The notes under the pieces: model-generated | What the model was told of the DNA's origin: nothing | The model's input: only the letters and a program-made list of their open reading frames with translations | The model's database searches: none | IMG/VR virus record: IMGVR_UViG_3300031688_000098 | Location: 1-28,188 of that record | Direction: 5' to 3' (one strand) | DNA from: a virus | Length of the DNA stretch: 28,188 bases | Shown here: one piece after another, positions 15,658 to 26,020 of the stretch | Layout of the letters: each line of letters opens with the position of its first letter | Position numbering within the stretch: position 1 is the stretch's first letter | Made by a program: the position numbers and the translations under genes

Positions 15658-17250
15658 ATGGCATTAATACTTCGTAGACTAGGCAGGGTAGAGTTAGCTC
15701 GGACGTTCCATAGGGACATCAAGAATAACAACGACTATTTCCACTTTGCCGTAGGTAGGACAACAGCTTGGGCAGATGATACTGTTCCTGAAACTCCTAT
15801 TGATTCAGATTCTTACGTCTCAGAAATGAGACGTGGGATGATGTTTACTCAAAGAATAGATTCATCAGACGTGTGCCTTTTAGCTGTAAGACGAAATTGG
15901 CTTTCAGGCACAGTCTATGATAACTATGATGACAATTATTCTACAACGATACAATCTAATTCTGGAGCAACAACATTAGCTGATGCTACATTTTTTGTTG
16001 TAACTGATGAGTTTAAGGTCTACAAATGTATTAGCAACAATTCAAATGGACAGTCAACTGTCAAACCTACAAGTACAGGAACAGCTGTATTTGAACTATC
16101 TGATAAGTATAATTGGAAATTTATGTTCCAGATATCAGCATCAGATCAAACTAAATTTTTAGACGCAGATTATATTCCTGTTAGAAAGTTAACAGGTAAT
16201 CCTTTACATGACGTAACAGGCGAAGTAGATAGTATTTCTGTTACAGCCGGCGGTGCTAGTTACACTACAGCACCAACAGTAGTTATCTCTGGAGACGGAG
16301 ATGGATTAGCAACAGGTACAGCAACCATAAGTGGTGGAGCAGTAACTGGTGTAACTATTAATACATCGGGCTCAGGGTTTAGTTTTGCTTTTGTATCCTT
16401 CACAGGTGGTGGCGGAACTGGAGCAGTAGGAACAGTTAACTTGGGAGACGCAGATTCTTTACCAGCATTACAAAGTGCTGTCGAGGGTGCCACAATAAAT
16501 GGTACATTAGATAGGGTTATAGTAACTAATGGTGGTAAGGACTATGCACAAGGAGACGTACAAATTTCTGTTGAAGGAGATGGTTCAGGAGCTGAAGCAT
16601 CTGCTTATGTTAACGCAGCAACAGGAGCGTTAACAGAAATAAGAGTTACAAATCCTGGTTCAGGTTATTCATACGCAAAGATAGTTATTACAAACACATC
16701 GGCACCAGGTACAGCAGCCAAGGGTAGAGCAGTTATCTCCCCTCAAGGCGGACATGGTTCTAATGCAGTAAGAGAATTATTTGCACACAACTTAGGAATT
16801 ACAGTAAACTTTTCTGATAATTCTAATAGAGATTTAATATTAGGCAATGACTTTAGACAAATTGCTTTAATAAAAAATATAACTAACGCATCGAATGTTG
16901 TTTATACAACCAACACAGCGACAGCATGTTATATAATAAACGTAGCGACTGGACAGACAAGTAACTACGCAGCAGACGATGAAATAACTACAGACGATGG
17001 TGGCAAGTTTAGAGTAATACAGATAGACGAAACAAATAAAAATATTTACTTAACATCAGAAATACCACTAATAACAAATTCATCAACATTAACGAATTCT
17101 ACTAAAAGTATCGCTAGTCTGAGTATAAATAGTTACATAGCACCAGAAGTTAAAAACTCATCTGGTGAAATAATTTATATAGATAATAGGTCGCCTATTA
17201 TTAGATCGGCGGATCAAGTAGAACAAATAAAGGCATTAATTAGGTTTTAA
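15658..17250 (+). CDS. 8: gp8 baseplate wedge protein with inserted Gly-rich repeats
   Basis: A 530-aa protein, much longer than T4 gp8 (334 aa). Core gp8 features are TFHRDIKNNNDYFHFAVGRT at the start, YNWKFMFQISASDQTKFL, SPQGGHGSNAVRELFAHNL (from about residue 360), DFRQIALIKN (~398) and a terminal IYIDNRSPIIRSADQVEQIK. The surplus length is a Gly-rich beta repeat region (~189-262 and ~285-360) of the same type as in the gp7-like and giant proteins. gp8 dimerises and holds gp7 and gp10 in the wedge. It has an AAGGGA ribosome binding site. Confidence 0.85.
   Translation: MALILRRLGRVELARTFHRDIKNNNDYFHFAVGRTTAWADDTVPETPIDSDSYVSEMRRGMMFTQRIDSSDVCLLAVRRNWLSGTVYDNYDDNYSTTIQSNSGATTLADATFFVVTDEFKVYKCISNNSNGQSTVKPTSTGTAVFELSDKYNWKFMFQISASDQTKFLDADYIPVRKLTGNPLHDVTGEVDSISVTAGGASYTTAPTVVISGDGDGLATGTATISGGAVTGVTINTSGSGFSFAFVSFTGGGGTGAVGTVNLGDADSLPALQSAVEGATINGTLDRVIVTNGGKDYAQGDVQISVEGDGSGAEASAYVNAATGALTEIRVTNPGSGYSYAKIVITNTSAPGTAAKGRAVISPQGGHGSNAVRELFAHNLGITVNFSDNSNRDLILGNDFRQIALIKNITNASNVVYTTNTATACYIINVATGQTSNYAADDEITTDDGGKFRVIQIDETNKNIYLTSEIPLITNSSTLTNSTKSIASLSINSYIAPEVKNSSGEIIYIDNRSPIIRSADQVEQIKALIRF
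17124..17131 (+). promoter_or_regulatory. Possible late promoter before the giant virion gene
   Basis: A perfect TATAAATA inside the 3' end of gp8, 123 bases before the next ATG. It could raise expression of the giant gene, but several chance matches are expected in DNA this rich in A and T. Confidence 0.3.
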
Positions 17251-17253
17251 CAA

Positions 17254-20200
17254 ATGGCACTAGATTTAAACACATCACCATATTACGACGATTTCTCTGG
17301 AGCTAAGAACTTCCATAGAGTATTGTTCAAACCAGGTGTTGCGGTTCAAGCGAGAGAGCTTACGCAATTACAAACCCTACTACAAGACCAAATGGGAAAA
17401 GGATTTGGCTTTGTCTTACAAGAAGGCGCCATTGTAACAGGTTGTGCCGAAACTGTAGCACCAAGAGAATGGATCAAGATCTTTGATACCGATAACTCTT
17501 CAGTTGCAGTAGACAATAGCACCCTAGTTAATTATGTAGGAGACACCATTACAGGTGGAACCACAGGCCTAACTGCTTTAATTACAAACACAGCAACAGG
17601 AACACAAGCTGCAACACCAGCACTTAAAAAATTGTATTTTAATTATACAAATGGTTCCTCAACACATACAAAATTCCAAACATCAGAAGTTTTAACAATT
17701 ACTTCAACAGATGCAGGAAGGAACGGAGATACTTTCGTTGCTTTTACAAGCACATCATCTACAGATACAAGAGAACATTATATAGGTACTACTAATGAGT
17801 ACATTCTAGATTCAGGTATTATATACGCTAGAGGTAACTTCATTAGAACTGATAAGATAAAAGTTCTACAAAATAGATATTCTAAACTATCTTATGCAAA
17901 CATAGGTTTTGTTATATCAGAAACAGCAGTCAATTCAGCTACAGATACAACATTACTAGATCCTGCACAGGGGTCTTTTAACTACAACGCTCCAGGAGCA
18001 GATAGGTTAAAGTTTTCTGTAACATTATCATCAATAATAAGAGGAGCCACTCCGCCAGAAAACTTTTTCACTTATCTTATAATTGAGCATGGTGGAATAA
18101 CAAGGTCTAAAGTAAAAGATAATCCTTTATCTGGTGTTGGTCAAGTTCTAGCAAATAGAACTTATGACGAATCAGGTAACTATACAGTACAAGGAATGCA
18201 AGTAGATGTCAGAGAACATTTACAAAATGCAACTAATACAAATGGTGGGCTTTACACAGCAGCACAAGACGGATTAAACAACGGTTTAATATTAGGCATA
18301 TCACCAGGTAAAAGTTATGTTGGTGGTTACAAAAGAACATTAGATCAAACCAAACGTATTGCCATTAATAAAGCAAATGACTTTGTTAATAGAGAGGCAA
18401 TGGCAGTTTCTACATCTTTTGGTAACTATGTAAACATTACATACGTTTCTGGGATATGGGATATTGACGGTGGCGGTTCAATAGATTTATATAACACAAT
18501 ACAAAACGGAGATGCCTCAGCAGCAGGATTAAAAGTAGGAACAGCAAAAGCTAGGCATGTAGTTTATAGCAGCGGTACGCCAGGTACAACAGCAGCGGCA
18601 TACAAGCTCTACATATATGACATCCAAATGATATCTGGAAACTTCCAATCTGTAAAGGGTGTTAGATATGAAAACGATATCCAAGATGGTGTAGCAAACA
18701 ACACACTAGAAAGTAGTATAGCTGTATTAAAAGAAGGACAGCAAAACAAATTAATGTTTGCAATGCCAAACAACAATATTAAAACATTGGCATCAGACAC
18801 AGGTAATACATACGATTACACATTCCAATACACAAAAGAATTTGATGTAACATTAGGCGCAGGAAATGGTAGTGTTACACTATCAACAACAGGTGATGAA
18901 ACATTCCCTTATGATGTCTCAGGAAGTGCGTTACTATCTACAATCAAAAACGCAAATATTATTGTTGTAGCTAAGAAAGGGTATACACAAAACAGTGCAA
19001 GTATATCAGCAGGCCAATATATAAATATGTCAGCAGCAACCTCCTCGGTTACTTTAGCTTCAGCACAAACTATGACAATAGACCTAGGTGGAGCAGTTAC
19101 AATAACAGGCTCTGAAACTAGAGATGTTAGAGTATATGTTAATGTTCTTAAATCAGACTCAGCTCCAGTAGCAAAAACATTAGTTAAAAATAGAATTATT
19201 AAAATTGATACTTCTACTAATGTAAACGGCGTATCCGGAGAGTACGATTTAGGATTATCAGATGGTCATGAACTAGTATCAGTTACAGCAGGAACAAATT
19301 CAGACTATACAACAGGACAGACAAACGTAACAGATCAGTTTAGATTCACCAAAGGACAAGAAGATAACTTTGTTGGACACTCTAAGATATATAAGAAAGG
19401 TACAAGTACTTTAAACTTAACAACAAACAAATATTTGGTTGTTACAATTCATCACTTTACACAATCAATAACAAGTGCTACATTCTCTTGTGTTGATAGT
19501 TATCCAGTAGATGATACAGCAACCCCAGAACCAAATCAAATTAGAACAGAAAACATTCCAGTATATAGATCTAATATACATGGAGACTTTGATTTAAGAA
19601 ATACTATTGACTTTAGACCTAGAATTTTAGACACAGCAACTTCAACGACAACATTAGGAAGTGCTTCAGTCAACCCGTCTACAAACCAGGCAGTTGATAG
19701 ACCAGGTAACGGGTTAACTAATCCAGTACCTGTTTCATCGTTCACAACAGATTACAATTATTACAGAGGCAAAAATCTAAGAGTCATATTAGATGACAGC
19801 GGAGATTTTAGAATACTAGAAGGTGCTTATGCAGATAAGCCAGCAACACCAGTAGAGCCTGAAAAGTGTATGACACTTGCAACTGTACAATTAAAACCTT
19901 ATCCTTGTTTAGGACAAGTAGCAGCCAAACTTGCTGGTAGAGCAGACTACGGTGCAGTAGTAGGCCAACTTTCCAATAAAAGATTTACAATGAAGGATAT
20001 TGGTTCATTAGAATCAAGAATTAAAAATCTAGAATACTATGCTTCATTAAATTTATTAGAAGGGTTTGCTAAAGATCAAACTATTGTAAATGCAAGTGGC
20101 ATAGATAGATTTAAAAATGGTATATTAGTAGATGGATTTACAGGCCACAATGTTGGCGCAGTTTTAGATCCAGACTATCATATAGCAATAGATACAAAAC

Positions 20201-23200
20201 AAAAACATGCTAGGCCGTTCTTTAAAACAGAAACAATACCTACAACAGTTCATACAGACATAGGAAACAACGCAGCGCAATCAAGTTTAGCCCTAACAGG
20301 TAAGTCGTTAACATTGCCATACAATGTTCAACCATTTAGAGCTCAGATGCAAGCTTCTCAAACTATTAACTTAGCAGAGGAATTAATATTCCATTACAAC
20401 GGTGTAATGACGTTAACACCAGACACAGATAATTGGGTAGCAACAGATGTCCAACCAGCAGTTACTAAAAACTTTGATGGCAACTACGATGCATGGGAAA
20501 ACATGGCAGACGCTTGGGGCACACAATGGGGCTCTTGGGAAGACACGGGTGTTACACAATCAAGTTCAAATACAGAAAGTTTAGGAACAGTCATCAACTC
20601 AAATGGTGGAGGTTCAGGAACACAGCACGATTCATTACAAACAACAACTACCACACAAGTATCTCAGGTACGACAAGGAGTATCCTTAAACATTAACGCA
20701 TCTACTGAGACTCAAAACTTAGGAGAAAAGGTAGTAGATGTTTCTTTTGCTCCGTTTATGAGATCAATGAGTATTGATTTTAGATCATTACGATTAAAGC
20801 CTAATACGATTGTTTACCCATATTTTGATGGAGAGCTAGTAACAGCACATTGTAAACAAGGCAACGCGGCATTCGGTGCTGTAATGACAACAGACGCAGA
20901 CGGAAGAATTAATGGTGAATTTAGAATTCCTGAAGGGCAATTTAAAACAGGCGCCAAAATATTTAAGATAACAGACAGTGCATCTAATAACGATAAAGAT
21001 GCTAATACAATAAGTACTGCAATTTACGAAACATCAGGCTTAAGACAAAAAACACAAGACACAATAATTGCATTAAAGACAGCAAATGTAGCATCCACTT
21101 TCCAAACAGATGATAGAACTAGAACAGATGTTAGTGTAGAGAATTCAATAGGAGTAGGAGTACCATTACCCCCTCCCCCAGCACCTATCATTATACAAGA
21201 AACAATAACTATTATTAATGAAATAGAAGTGCCTTCAACACCTATCATAATTGAAAATATAGTAGAAGTAATTAAAACCGTTGAAGTACCAGTAATAACA
21301 GTAGTAGAGGTAGAGATAGAAGTACCGGTTATTGTTGAGATCTTTGTACCTTTTATACCAGATCCAGTTATCCCTCCAATTATAATTGGCCTACCGGAGC
21401 CCATCGCGATCGATCCTGTGGTAAACATGTTCGGTTTAGATAATTTCGATTTCGATTTTATAGGGGAAATGAACTTTGGAATGTTCAATGGTGGTGGAGA
21501 TCCATTAGCCCAAACATTTATAGTACAGGGTGTACCAGGTGGTATATTCTTATCAGATATTAAAATATTCTTTAAGACTAAACCATCGTCTGGAAACAAC
21601 GGTGTAACATTAGAACTAAGAGAAGTTATTAATGGTGTACCAGGACCTAAGGTTCTTCCTAACGGACTAGTATACAAAACAAGAGAAAATGTACAAACAT
21701 CTTCAACAATAGATAGTGTTACAACATTCACTCCTTCAATATTCGCATTTAGTGATCCTGTATATCTTAAAAACGATACAGAGTATTGTTTTGTTCCTAA
21801 ACCAGAGAACGACGACACAGGATATGAACTTTGGATATCAGAACTAGGTGAAAATCAATTTGGAACAACAAACAGAATAACTAAACAACCAGCAGCAGGC
21901 ATGATGTTTACATCTGCTAATGATAGAACATGGAACGCACACCAGTCAAAAGACTTAATGTTTGAAATAAGAAGATGTTGGTTTAAAAAGGGTGTTAAAT
22001 ATTCAGGCACACTTACAAATCAAGGTTTGGATTGGATGAACTTTACATTCCCAGCTTCCGGCGGTCCTTCAACAGAATCTTTTGTAGGTGGTGAGTTTAT
22101 AAACGGCCACACACTTGCTATTACAGCAGGTGGAACAGGATATTCAAGTGCTCCTACAGTTAGTGTAACAAGAGGCTCAGGCGACACATCGGGAACAGGA
22201 CTAACAATAACATCAACAGTATCAGGCGGAGTGGTAACAGCTTTAACAGTTACAAATCCTGGACATAGTTATTCACGAAATCCTGTTATTACAATCGCAT
22301 CAACAGGTTCATCATTAGCAACAGCTACCGATACGTTAGCACAAGGTAAGATATTAAATTGGAACAGTTTAGATAAACAATCAACATCACTACTTCATCA
22401 AGGTAAGTTTACGACAGGAATGCTTATAGGCTCTTCAAATGGATACGCAACAATAGCCAGCTTTACAGATAAAAAAGTAAATGATTTACTACCTAGTTTC
22501 TCAATTCTTAATCCAGGAGTTGGATGTTCAATAGCAGCCAAAGCAGCCCTTACAAATACAGGAGCAGGTAGTGCTAATACGTCAGTATTCCAAGAAATAG
22601 ATCTCAATCAAACAACTACATTAACAACTGAAAAGACTATTTACAGTAATAGCAATGAACAGACAACATATTCAGATACTCGAACAGGTAGAATAAATGT
22701 TACAATGCTCTCTACAAGTTCTAATCTATCACCATTGATAGACATATCACAATCAGATATGTTAGGTATATGTAATGAAGTAAACAATGATGCAACAAAT
22801 GAAACAGGTAGAACAGGCGGAAATGCTTTGTCCAAATATATAACAAGACGTGTTATACTAGAAGAAGGACAAGACGCTGAAGACATACAAGTTTATTTAG
22901 ATGCAGAAATACCAGCAAGTTCATCATTAAGAGTATATGGTAAATTCTTAAACGCAGCAGATTCAGGTAACTTCCAAGAAGATTTGGATTGGGTTCAGTT
23001 AGAAGAGAATAAGAAACCATCAGAAACAACAGAAAATTTCGCAGAGTATAGTTACAAAATACCAGCTAAGTCAGGTGGTGTAGGAACAAACGCAAGTGGC
23101 ATATTAGAGTATGATGTAGATGTAGTACAAAGTATTGCAGTATCAGGTTCTATGTCAGGGTATACAAGTTCCCCCAATGTAACAATTACTGGAGGCGGTG

Positions 23201-23463
23201 GCTTTGGAGCTACAGCAACAGCAACAGTATCAGGCGGTGTGGTAACAGCTTTTGTTATTACAAACCCAGGTAGAAAATATACAAGTGCACCAACAATAGC
23301 ACTTCAAGGCGGTGGTGGAACAGGAGCAGTAGGAACAGCAACAGTAGCAACTATAACATACACAGGTTATAAGACATTTGCAGTTAAGATAGTTCCTCTA
23401 AGTTCAACAACCGTAAATGTTCCTAAGTTTAAAGACTTAAGAGCAATAGCATTACAAGTTTAA
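17254..23463 (+). CDS. Giant virion structural protein (DUF4815-type), 2069 aa
   Basis: A very long virion protein that in marine T4-like phages follows gp8 where T4 has gp9-gp12; it probably forms part of the outer baseplate or a fibre. The N-terminus has the DUF4815-type signature [20 protein letters not shown], then [20 protein letters not shown]. The middle has [23 protein letters not shown]-type helices (~910-940). Residues ~1303-1390 are a Pro/Val/Ile/Glu-rich low-complexity linker. It is followed by [17 protein letters not shown] (~1413), a block typical of cyanophage giant proteins, and by Gly-rich beta repeats at ~1620-1685 and ~1955-2030. There is no clear ribosome binding site. Its stop overlaps the next start as TAATG. 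Confidence 0.75.
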   Translation: MALDLNTSPYYDDFSGAKNFHRVLFKPGVAVQARELTQLQTLLQDQMGKGFGFVLQEGAIVTGCAETVAPREWIKIFDTDNSSVAVDNSTLVNYVGDTITGGTTGLTALITNTATGTQAATPALKKLYFNYTNGSSTHTKFQTSEVLTITSTDAGRNGDTFVAFTSTSSTDTREHYIGTTNEYILDSGIIYARGNFIRTDKIKVLQNRYSKLSYANIGFVISETAVNSATDTTLLDPAQGSFNYNAPGADRLKFSVTLSSIIRGATPPENFFTYLIIEHGGITRSKVKDNPLSGVGQVLANRTYDESGNYTVQGMQVDVREHLQNATNTNGGLYTAAQDGLNNGLILGISPGKSYVGGYKRTLDQTKRIAINKANDFVNREAMAVSTSFGNYVNITYVSGIWDIDGGGSIDLYNTIQNGDASAAGLKVGTAKARHVVYSSGTPGTTAAAYKLYIYDIQMISGNFQSVKGVRYENDIQDGVANNTLESSIAVLKEGQQNKLMFAMPNNNIKTLASDTGNTYDYTFQYTKEFDVTLGAGNGSVTLSTTGDETFPYDVSGSALLSTIKNANIIVVAKKGYTQNSASISAGQYINMSAATSSVTLASAQTMTIDLGGAVTITGSETRDVRVYVNVLKSDSAPVAKTLVKNRIIKIDTSTNVNGVSGEYDLGLSDGHELVSVTAGTNSDYTTGQTNVTDQFRFTKGQEDNFVGHSKIYKKGTSTLNLTTNKYLVVTIHHFTQSITSATFSCVDSYPVDDTATPEPNQIRTENIPVYRSNIHGDFDLRNTIDFRPRILDTATSTTTLGSASVNPSTNQAVDRPGNGLTNPVPVSSFTTDYNYYRGKNLRVILDDSGDFRILEGAYADKPATPVEPEKCMTLATVQLKPYPCLGQVAAKLAGRADYGAVVGQLSNKRFTMKDIGSLESRIKNLEYYASLNLLEGFAKDQTIVNASGIDRFKNGILVDGFTGHNVGAVLDPDYHIAIDTKQKHARPFFKTETIPTTVHTDIGNNAAQSSLALTGKSLTLPYNVQPFRAQMQASQTINLAEELIFHYNGVMTLTPDTDNWVATDVQPAVTKNFDGNYDAWENMADAWGTQWGSWEDTGVTQSSSNTESLGTVINSNGGGSGTQHDSLQTTTTTQVSQVRQGVSLNINASTETQNLGEKVVDVSFAPFMRSMSIDFRSLRLKPNTIVYPYFDGELVTAHCKQGNAAFGAVMTTDADGRINGEFRIPEGQFKTGAKIFKITDSASNNDKDANTISTAIYETSGLRQKTQDTIIALKTANVASTFQTDDRTRTDVSVENSIGVGVPLPPPPAPIIIQETITIINEIEVPSTPIIIENIVEVIKTVEVPVITVVEVEIEVPVIVEIFVPFIPDPVIPPIIIGLPEPIAIDPVVNMFGLDNFDFDFIGEMNFGMFNGGGDPLAQTFIVQGVPGGIFLSDIKIFFKTKPSSGNNGVTLELREVINGVPGPKVLPNGLVYKTRENVQTSSTIDSVTTFTPSIFAFSDPVYLKNDTEYCFVPKPENDDTGYELWISELGENQFGTTNRITKQPAAGMMFTSANDRTWNAHQSKDLMFEIRRCWFKKGVKYSGTLTNQGLDWMNFTFPASGGPSTESFVGGEFINGHTLAITAGGTGYSSAPTVSVTRGSGDTSGTGLTITSTVSGGVVTALTVTNPGHSYSRNPVITIASTGSSLATATDTLAQGKILNWNSLDKQSTSLLHQGKFTTGMLIGSSNGYATIASFTDKKVNDLLPSFSILNPGVGCSIAAKAALTNTGAGSANTSVFQEIDLNQTTTLTTEKTIYSNSNEQTTYSDTRTGRINVTMLSTSSNLSPLIDISQSDMLGICNEVNNDATNETGRTGGNALSKYITRRVILEEGQDAEDIQVYLDAEIPASSSLRVYGKFLNAADSGNFQEDLDWVQLEENKKPSETTENFAEYSYKIPAKSGGVGTNASGILEYDVDVVQSIAVSGSMSGYTSSPNVTITGGGGFGATATATVSGGVVTAFVITNPGRKYTSAPTIALQGGGGTGAVGTATVATITYTGYKTFAVKIVPLSSTTVNVPKFKDLRAIALQV

Positions 23464-23702
23464 TGAAAATGAATAATTCTTTTGAAAAAGATATTATAAA
23501 TATTGATGGAGATAGAAGTTTAGTTAGGGATAAAAATTCCAAAGCGTTACTAAGCAGAAATCATGAGGGTTTAAAGGCATATAAAATTCAAAGAAATAGA
23601 AATAATAAAATTCTAGAGTATGAAAATGATATAAATACTTTAAAGAAAGACGTAACTGAAATTCGAAGCGCATTAGAATTATTAGTTAATAAATTAACAT
23701 AG
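23463..23702 (+). CDS. Small coiled-coil protein (79 aa)
   Basis: Begins in the TAATG shared with the giant gene, or six bases on at a second ATG. The pattern is an acidic start (DIINIDGDRSLVRDKNSKALL), a basic helix and a C-terminal coiled coil (LKKDVTEIRSALELLVNKL). Similar short proteins with an NxDGDRSLVRD motif accompany structural genes in marine T4-like phages; their function is not known to me. The position between the giant protein and fibre genes suggests a fibre-assembly or attachment role. Confidence 0.65.
   Translation: MKMNNSFEKDIINIDGDRSLVRDKNSKALLSRNHEGLKAYKIQRNRNNKILEYENDINTLKKDVTEIRSALELLVNKLT
23630..23637 (+). promoter_or_regulatory. Possible late promoter before the fibre genes
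   Basis: A perfect TATAAATA 77 bases before the ATG of the 173-aa fibre gene, inside the preceding coding sequence. A further match at 23495-23502 lies closer to the start of that coding sequence. Spacing would suit the fibre pair, but chance is possible. Confidence 0.4.
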
Positions 23703-23713
23703 GTAGGAATTAA

Positions 23714-24235
23714 ATGGCAGCAATAACACTAAGATCATCGAAAGGAAGTCCGCTTACCAATAACGAGGTAGACGCCAACTTCACTAATCTTAATACTGCT
23801 AAATACGAAGCGAGTAGCAATATTTCGGCGGGTACAATCGCTGGCTCAACACTTACCTTAACGGGTACATTAACTGTAGGTGGCTCGTCTATCCTCAGTG
23901 CTTCAGCAGCGGTAACAGCAGCGGGTACAACCCAGGGAGCAGCTACAGCATTAACAGCTTCTTACAACATAGTAACATCTGCAACAGCAGCATCAGCAGA
24001 TGGTATTAAACTACCAGATACTGCAACAGGATTAGAAGTATTCGTATTAAACGATACGAGTGCAAGTATAAAAATCTACCCAAGTACAGGAGAAAGTATA
24101 GACTCTTTATCAGCCAACCTAAGTGTTGCATTAGCGCCAGGTACTTCTCTTAAACTAGTAGGTGTAAGTTCAACCAAATGGAATAGGTTAAGCCCTGTTG
24201 TCATTTATAACTCTTCAGGGACACGAGTAAACTAA
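23714..24235 (+). CDS. Fibre or baseplate-attached virion protein (173 aa)
   Basis: The ATG has AGGA seven bases upstream. The N-terminus, LRSSKGSPLTNNEVDANFTN, is the attachment motif that opens many marine T4-like fibre genes. Then comes a Ser/Thr/Ala/Gly-rich beta region and a C-terminal domain with GIKLPDTATGLEVFVLND and a YPSTGESIDSL block, common in phage fibre and tip proteins. A short trimeric fibre or collar is the likely structure. It is followed one base later by the longer fibre gene. Confidence 0.7.
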   Translation: MAAITLRSSKGSPLTNNEVDANFTNLNTAKYEASSNISAGTIAGSTLTLTGTLTVGGSSILSASAAVTAAGTTQGAATALTASYNIVTSATAASADGIKLPDTATGLEVFVLNDTSASIKIYPSTGESIDSLSANLSVALAPGTSLKLVGVSSTKWNRLSPVVIYNSSGTRVN

Positions 24236-24236
24236 A

Positions 24237-25454
24237 ATGAGACCATTAAAAATCAAAGCATCTTCGTATCCAGTCAGTGCCTCAAACTTCCAAGGTTTGC
24301 AGGAAATGACAGATACAGAAATCGAACAATATTATAGTGCAACATTATTAGCCGATTATGCCACAAATACTGATGGTACTGGAACAGGCGAATTGAATGT
24401 AACAACTGACGGCTCAGGAGCAGGAACTACAATAGGTTCTATTACTGATACAAAACGTCAAGATGCTATAGGAACTCACCCAACGTCAGGCTCTACAAGC
24501 AATGTTAATGTGTATACATTCAAACAAGTTAACGGAGCAGCTTCAGAATCAGTTACAAATAGACCAGTAGGCTATGAAGATTCCGGCTCAGTTGGCATTA
24601 ACGAATTCACAGATGCAGAGTTAGACACAGACATTTTAGATAAGGTTCTCGGTGACTTAGTAGCACAAGGCGACTATGTTACAGGACAATATAAGTTATC
24701 AACAAGTGCACCAGCAGGTGGCACATGGACATCTAGGTATACACTAATAGATACGCAAGTAGATGAAACAGAAGCAACTAAGTACATTTGGCAAAAAACA
24801 ACAGCTTCAACAGCAGCAGTATCCAATTATAAACCTGTTAAATTAGATGGTACAGCTTTAAAGGAAATGTCCGTAGCTGAAATGAAACAAGCAACGCCGA
24901 ATATGAGAAATAGAATTACAGATTCTACAATAGGCACATATTCATTAGCAACTAACGCACCAGGTTCAGGTACTTGGGTACAACAAGGCGAGACGTTTGT
25001 AGATACAAGACAACAAGTTGGTTCAGTAAATTACGCAGGAGCCTATGCAGGTAACTATGCAGGTAACTATACAGGAGCCAAAGATTATTCAGGAGCTTAT
25101 TCTGGAGCATACACAGGTAGTTATACTGGAGCATACACAGGGACCTCAGCATACGCAGGAGCCTATGCCGGAGCTTACACAGGATACTACGCACAAGACT
25201 ATTCAGGATACGCAGGTACTTCATACACAGGTTACTACACAGGATACTACACAGGGTATTACACAGGTGCTAAGAACTACTCAGGAGCATATTCTGGGGC
25301 ATACACAGGTAGTTATACTGGTACTTACACAGGAACCTCAGCATACGCAGGAACTTATTCAGGTACTTACACAGGATACTATGCAGGCGATACAGTATTA
25401 GCAGCAGAAGAAGATGTTAATACGGTTAAACTGTGGATTAAGACAGCAGCGTAA
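24237..25454 (+). CDS. Tail-fibre-like protein with Tyr-Gly tetrapeptide repeats
   Basis: A 405-aa protein. The N-terminal ~145 residues form a compact region starting PLKIKASSYPVSASNFQGLQ. Two related short blocks follow, with TSAPAGGTWTSRYTLIDT (from ~158) and TNAPGSGTWVQQGETFVDT (from ~240). Residues ~265-386 are almost only Tyr, Gly, Ala, Thr and Ser in a four-residue rhythm such as AYTG and YYTG. The end, EDVNTVKLWIKTA, is typical of marine phage fibre genes. Part of the repeat is duplicated over 192 bp. Fibre is the best call from position, N-terminus and repeat type; a receptor-binding tip is possible. Confidence 0.7.
   Translation: MRPLKIKASSYPVSASNFQGLQEMTDTEIEQYYSATLLADYATNTDGTGTGELNVTTDGSGAGTTIGSITDTKRQDAIGTHPTSGSTSNVNVYTFKQVNGAASESVTNRPVGYEDSGSVGINEFTDAELDTDILDKVLGDLVAQGDYVTGQYKLSTSAPAGGTWTSRYTLIDTQVDETEATKYIWQKTTASTAAVSNYKPVKLDGTALKEMSVAEMKQATPNMRNRITDSTIGTYSLATNAPGSGTWVQQGETFVDTRQQVGSVNYAGAYAGNYAGNYTGAKDYSGAYSGAYTGSYTGAYTGTSAYAGAYAGAYTGYYAQDYSGYAGTSYTGYYTGYYTGYYTGAKNYSGAYSGAYTGSYTGTYTGTSAYAGTYSGTYTGYYAGDTVLAAEEDVNTVKLWIKTAA
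25031..25395 (+). repeat. Tyr-Gly tetrapeptide repeat with 192-bp duplication
   Basis: About thirty four-residue units of the form Tyr-(Ala/Thr/Ser)-Gly-x, coded by loosely similar 12-base units. The blocks starting at 25074 (GAKDYSG) and 25266 (GAKNYSG) are 192 bases apart, exactly 16 units, and share a unit order of YSGAYSGAYTGSYTG, a TSAYAG, and YTGYYA. Synonymous differences between the copies show that the duplication is not very recent. The lack of unique spacers rules out a CRISPR array. Confidence 0.9.
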
Positions 25455-25457
25455 CAG

Positions 25458-25465
25458 TATAAATA
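25458..25465 (+). promoter_or_regulatory. T4-type late promoter for the 25487 operon
   Basis: A perfect TATAAATA in the short gap after the fibre gene, 22 bases before the ATG at 25487. It leaves a leader of about 15 bases that contains the GGAG ribosome binding site at 25478-25481. It is the clearest intergenic late promoter in the right half. Confidence 0.75.
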
Positions 25466-25486
25466 AAGTTACATTATGGAGATATT

Positions 25487-26020
25487 ATGGCGAAGAACTC
25501 TAAGCCCGCAAAGGTAAAAGTTGGTGACAAAGAATATACAGTTGAAACTGTTGATGAATCAACCCAAGTAAAAGTAAAACCGAAATACGTTTATCCCTAT
25601 TGGTCTAACAAAGATCAAAAACACATCATCGTTACATTAGAATACGACAACGGTACAAAAGCTACTGCGTCTATTCAAGATCTTGACGGAAAGAACGCAG
25701 ACTACAAAGCAATAATGGAAGAGTTTGGCGAAGAAGTCGTTGATGCTAATACACAAGAAGGTATAGAACGAAGAGACGAACATATAAAGAAACGTCTACA
25801 GCGTAAAGAATCCGAAACTATTAGAGCCAAACAAGAAATGTTATTTGGGGCTAAGTTAGAATCATTTGAAATAGCAGCAGTTAAGGAATCTAAAAATACC
25901 GCATTGAAAAGATTAATCCGAAAAGCAAAAACTCCAATGGAAGTATCTGCTTTAACATCTATACTAATACAAGAGGAATTAATCGCTACAGGAGTACTTA
26001 ATGGAACAAAGCAAACCTGA
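25487..26020 (+). CDS. Conserved marine-phage protein of unknown function (177 aa)
   Basis: Has its own late promoter and a GGAG six bases before the ATG. The N-terminus is a basic beta domain (KVKVGDKEYTVE...YVYPYWSNKD). The centre is charged and helical (RRDEHIKKRLQRKESETIRA). The C-terminus, EMLFGAKLESFEIAAVKESK then TALKRLIRKAKTPMEVSA, is a block I recognise from cyanophage and pelagiphage genes next to fibres, without a known role. A fibre-assembly chaperone or attachment adaptor would fit the place but is only a guess. The last 20 bases overlap the glycosyltransferase start. Confidence 0.65.
   Translation: MAKNSKPAKVKVGDKEYTVETVDESTQVKVKPKYVYPYWSNKDQKHIIVTLEYDNGTKATASIQDLDGKNADYKAIMEEFGEEVVDANTQEGIERRDEHIKKRLQRKESETIRAKQEMLFGAKLESFEIAAVKESKNTALKRLIRKAKTPMEVSALTSILIQEELIATGVLNGTKQT

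Noticed and set aside
19020-19027. TATAAATA inside the giant gene
   Set aside because: No gene start follows within several kilobases in this strand; chance matches are expected in AT-rich DNA.
21024-21818. Minus-strand open frame of 264 codons
   Set aside because: Antisense to the giant gene, over its low-complexity linker, where biased codons keep the opposite frame open; no start signal.
25031-25395. CRISPR-like array
   Set aside because: The repeats are contiguous, in frame and without unique spacers; they code a Tyr-Gly protein repeat.
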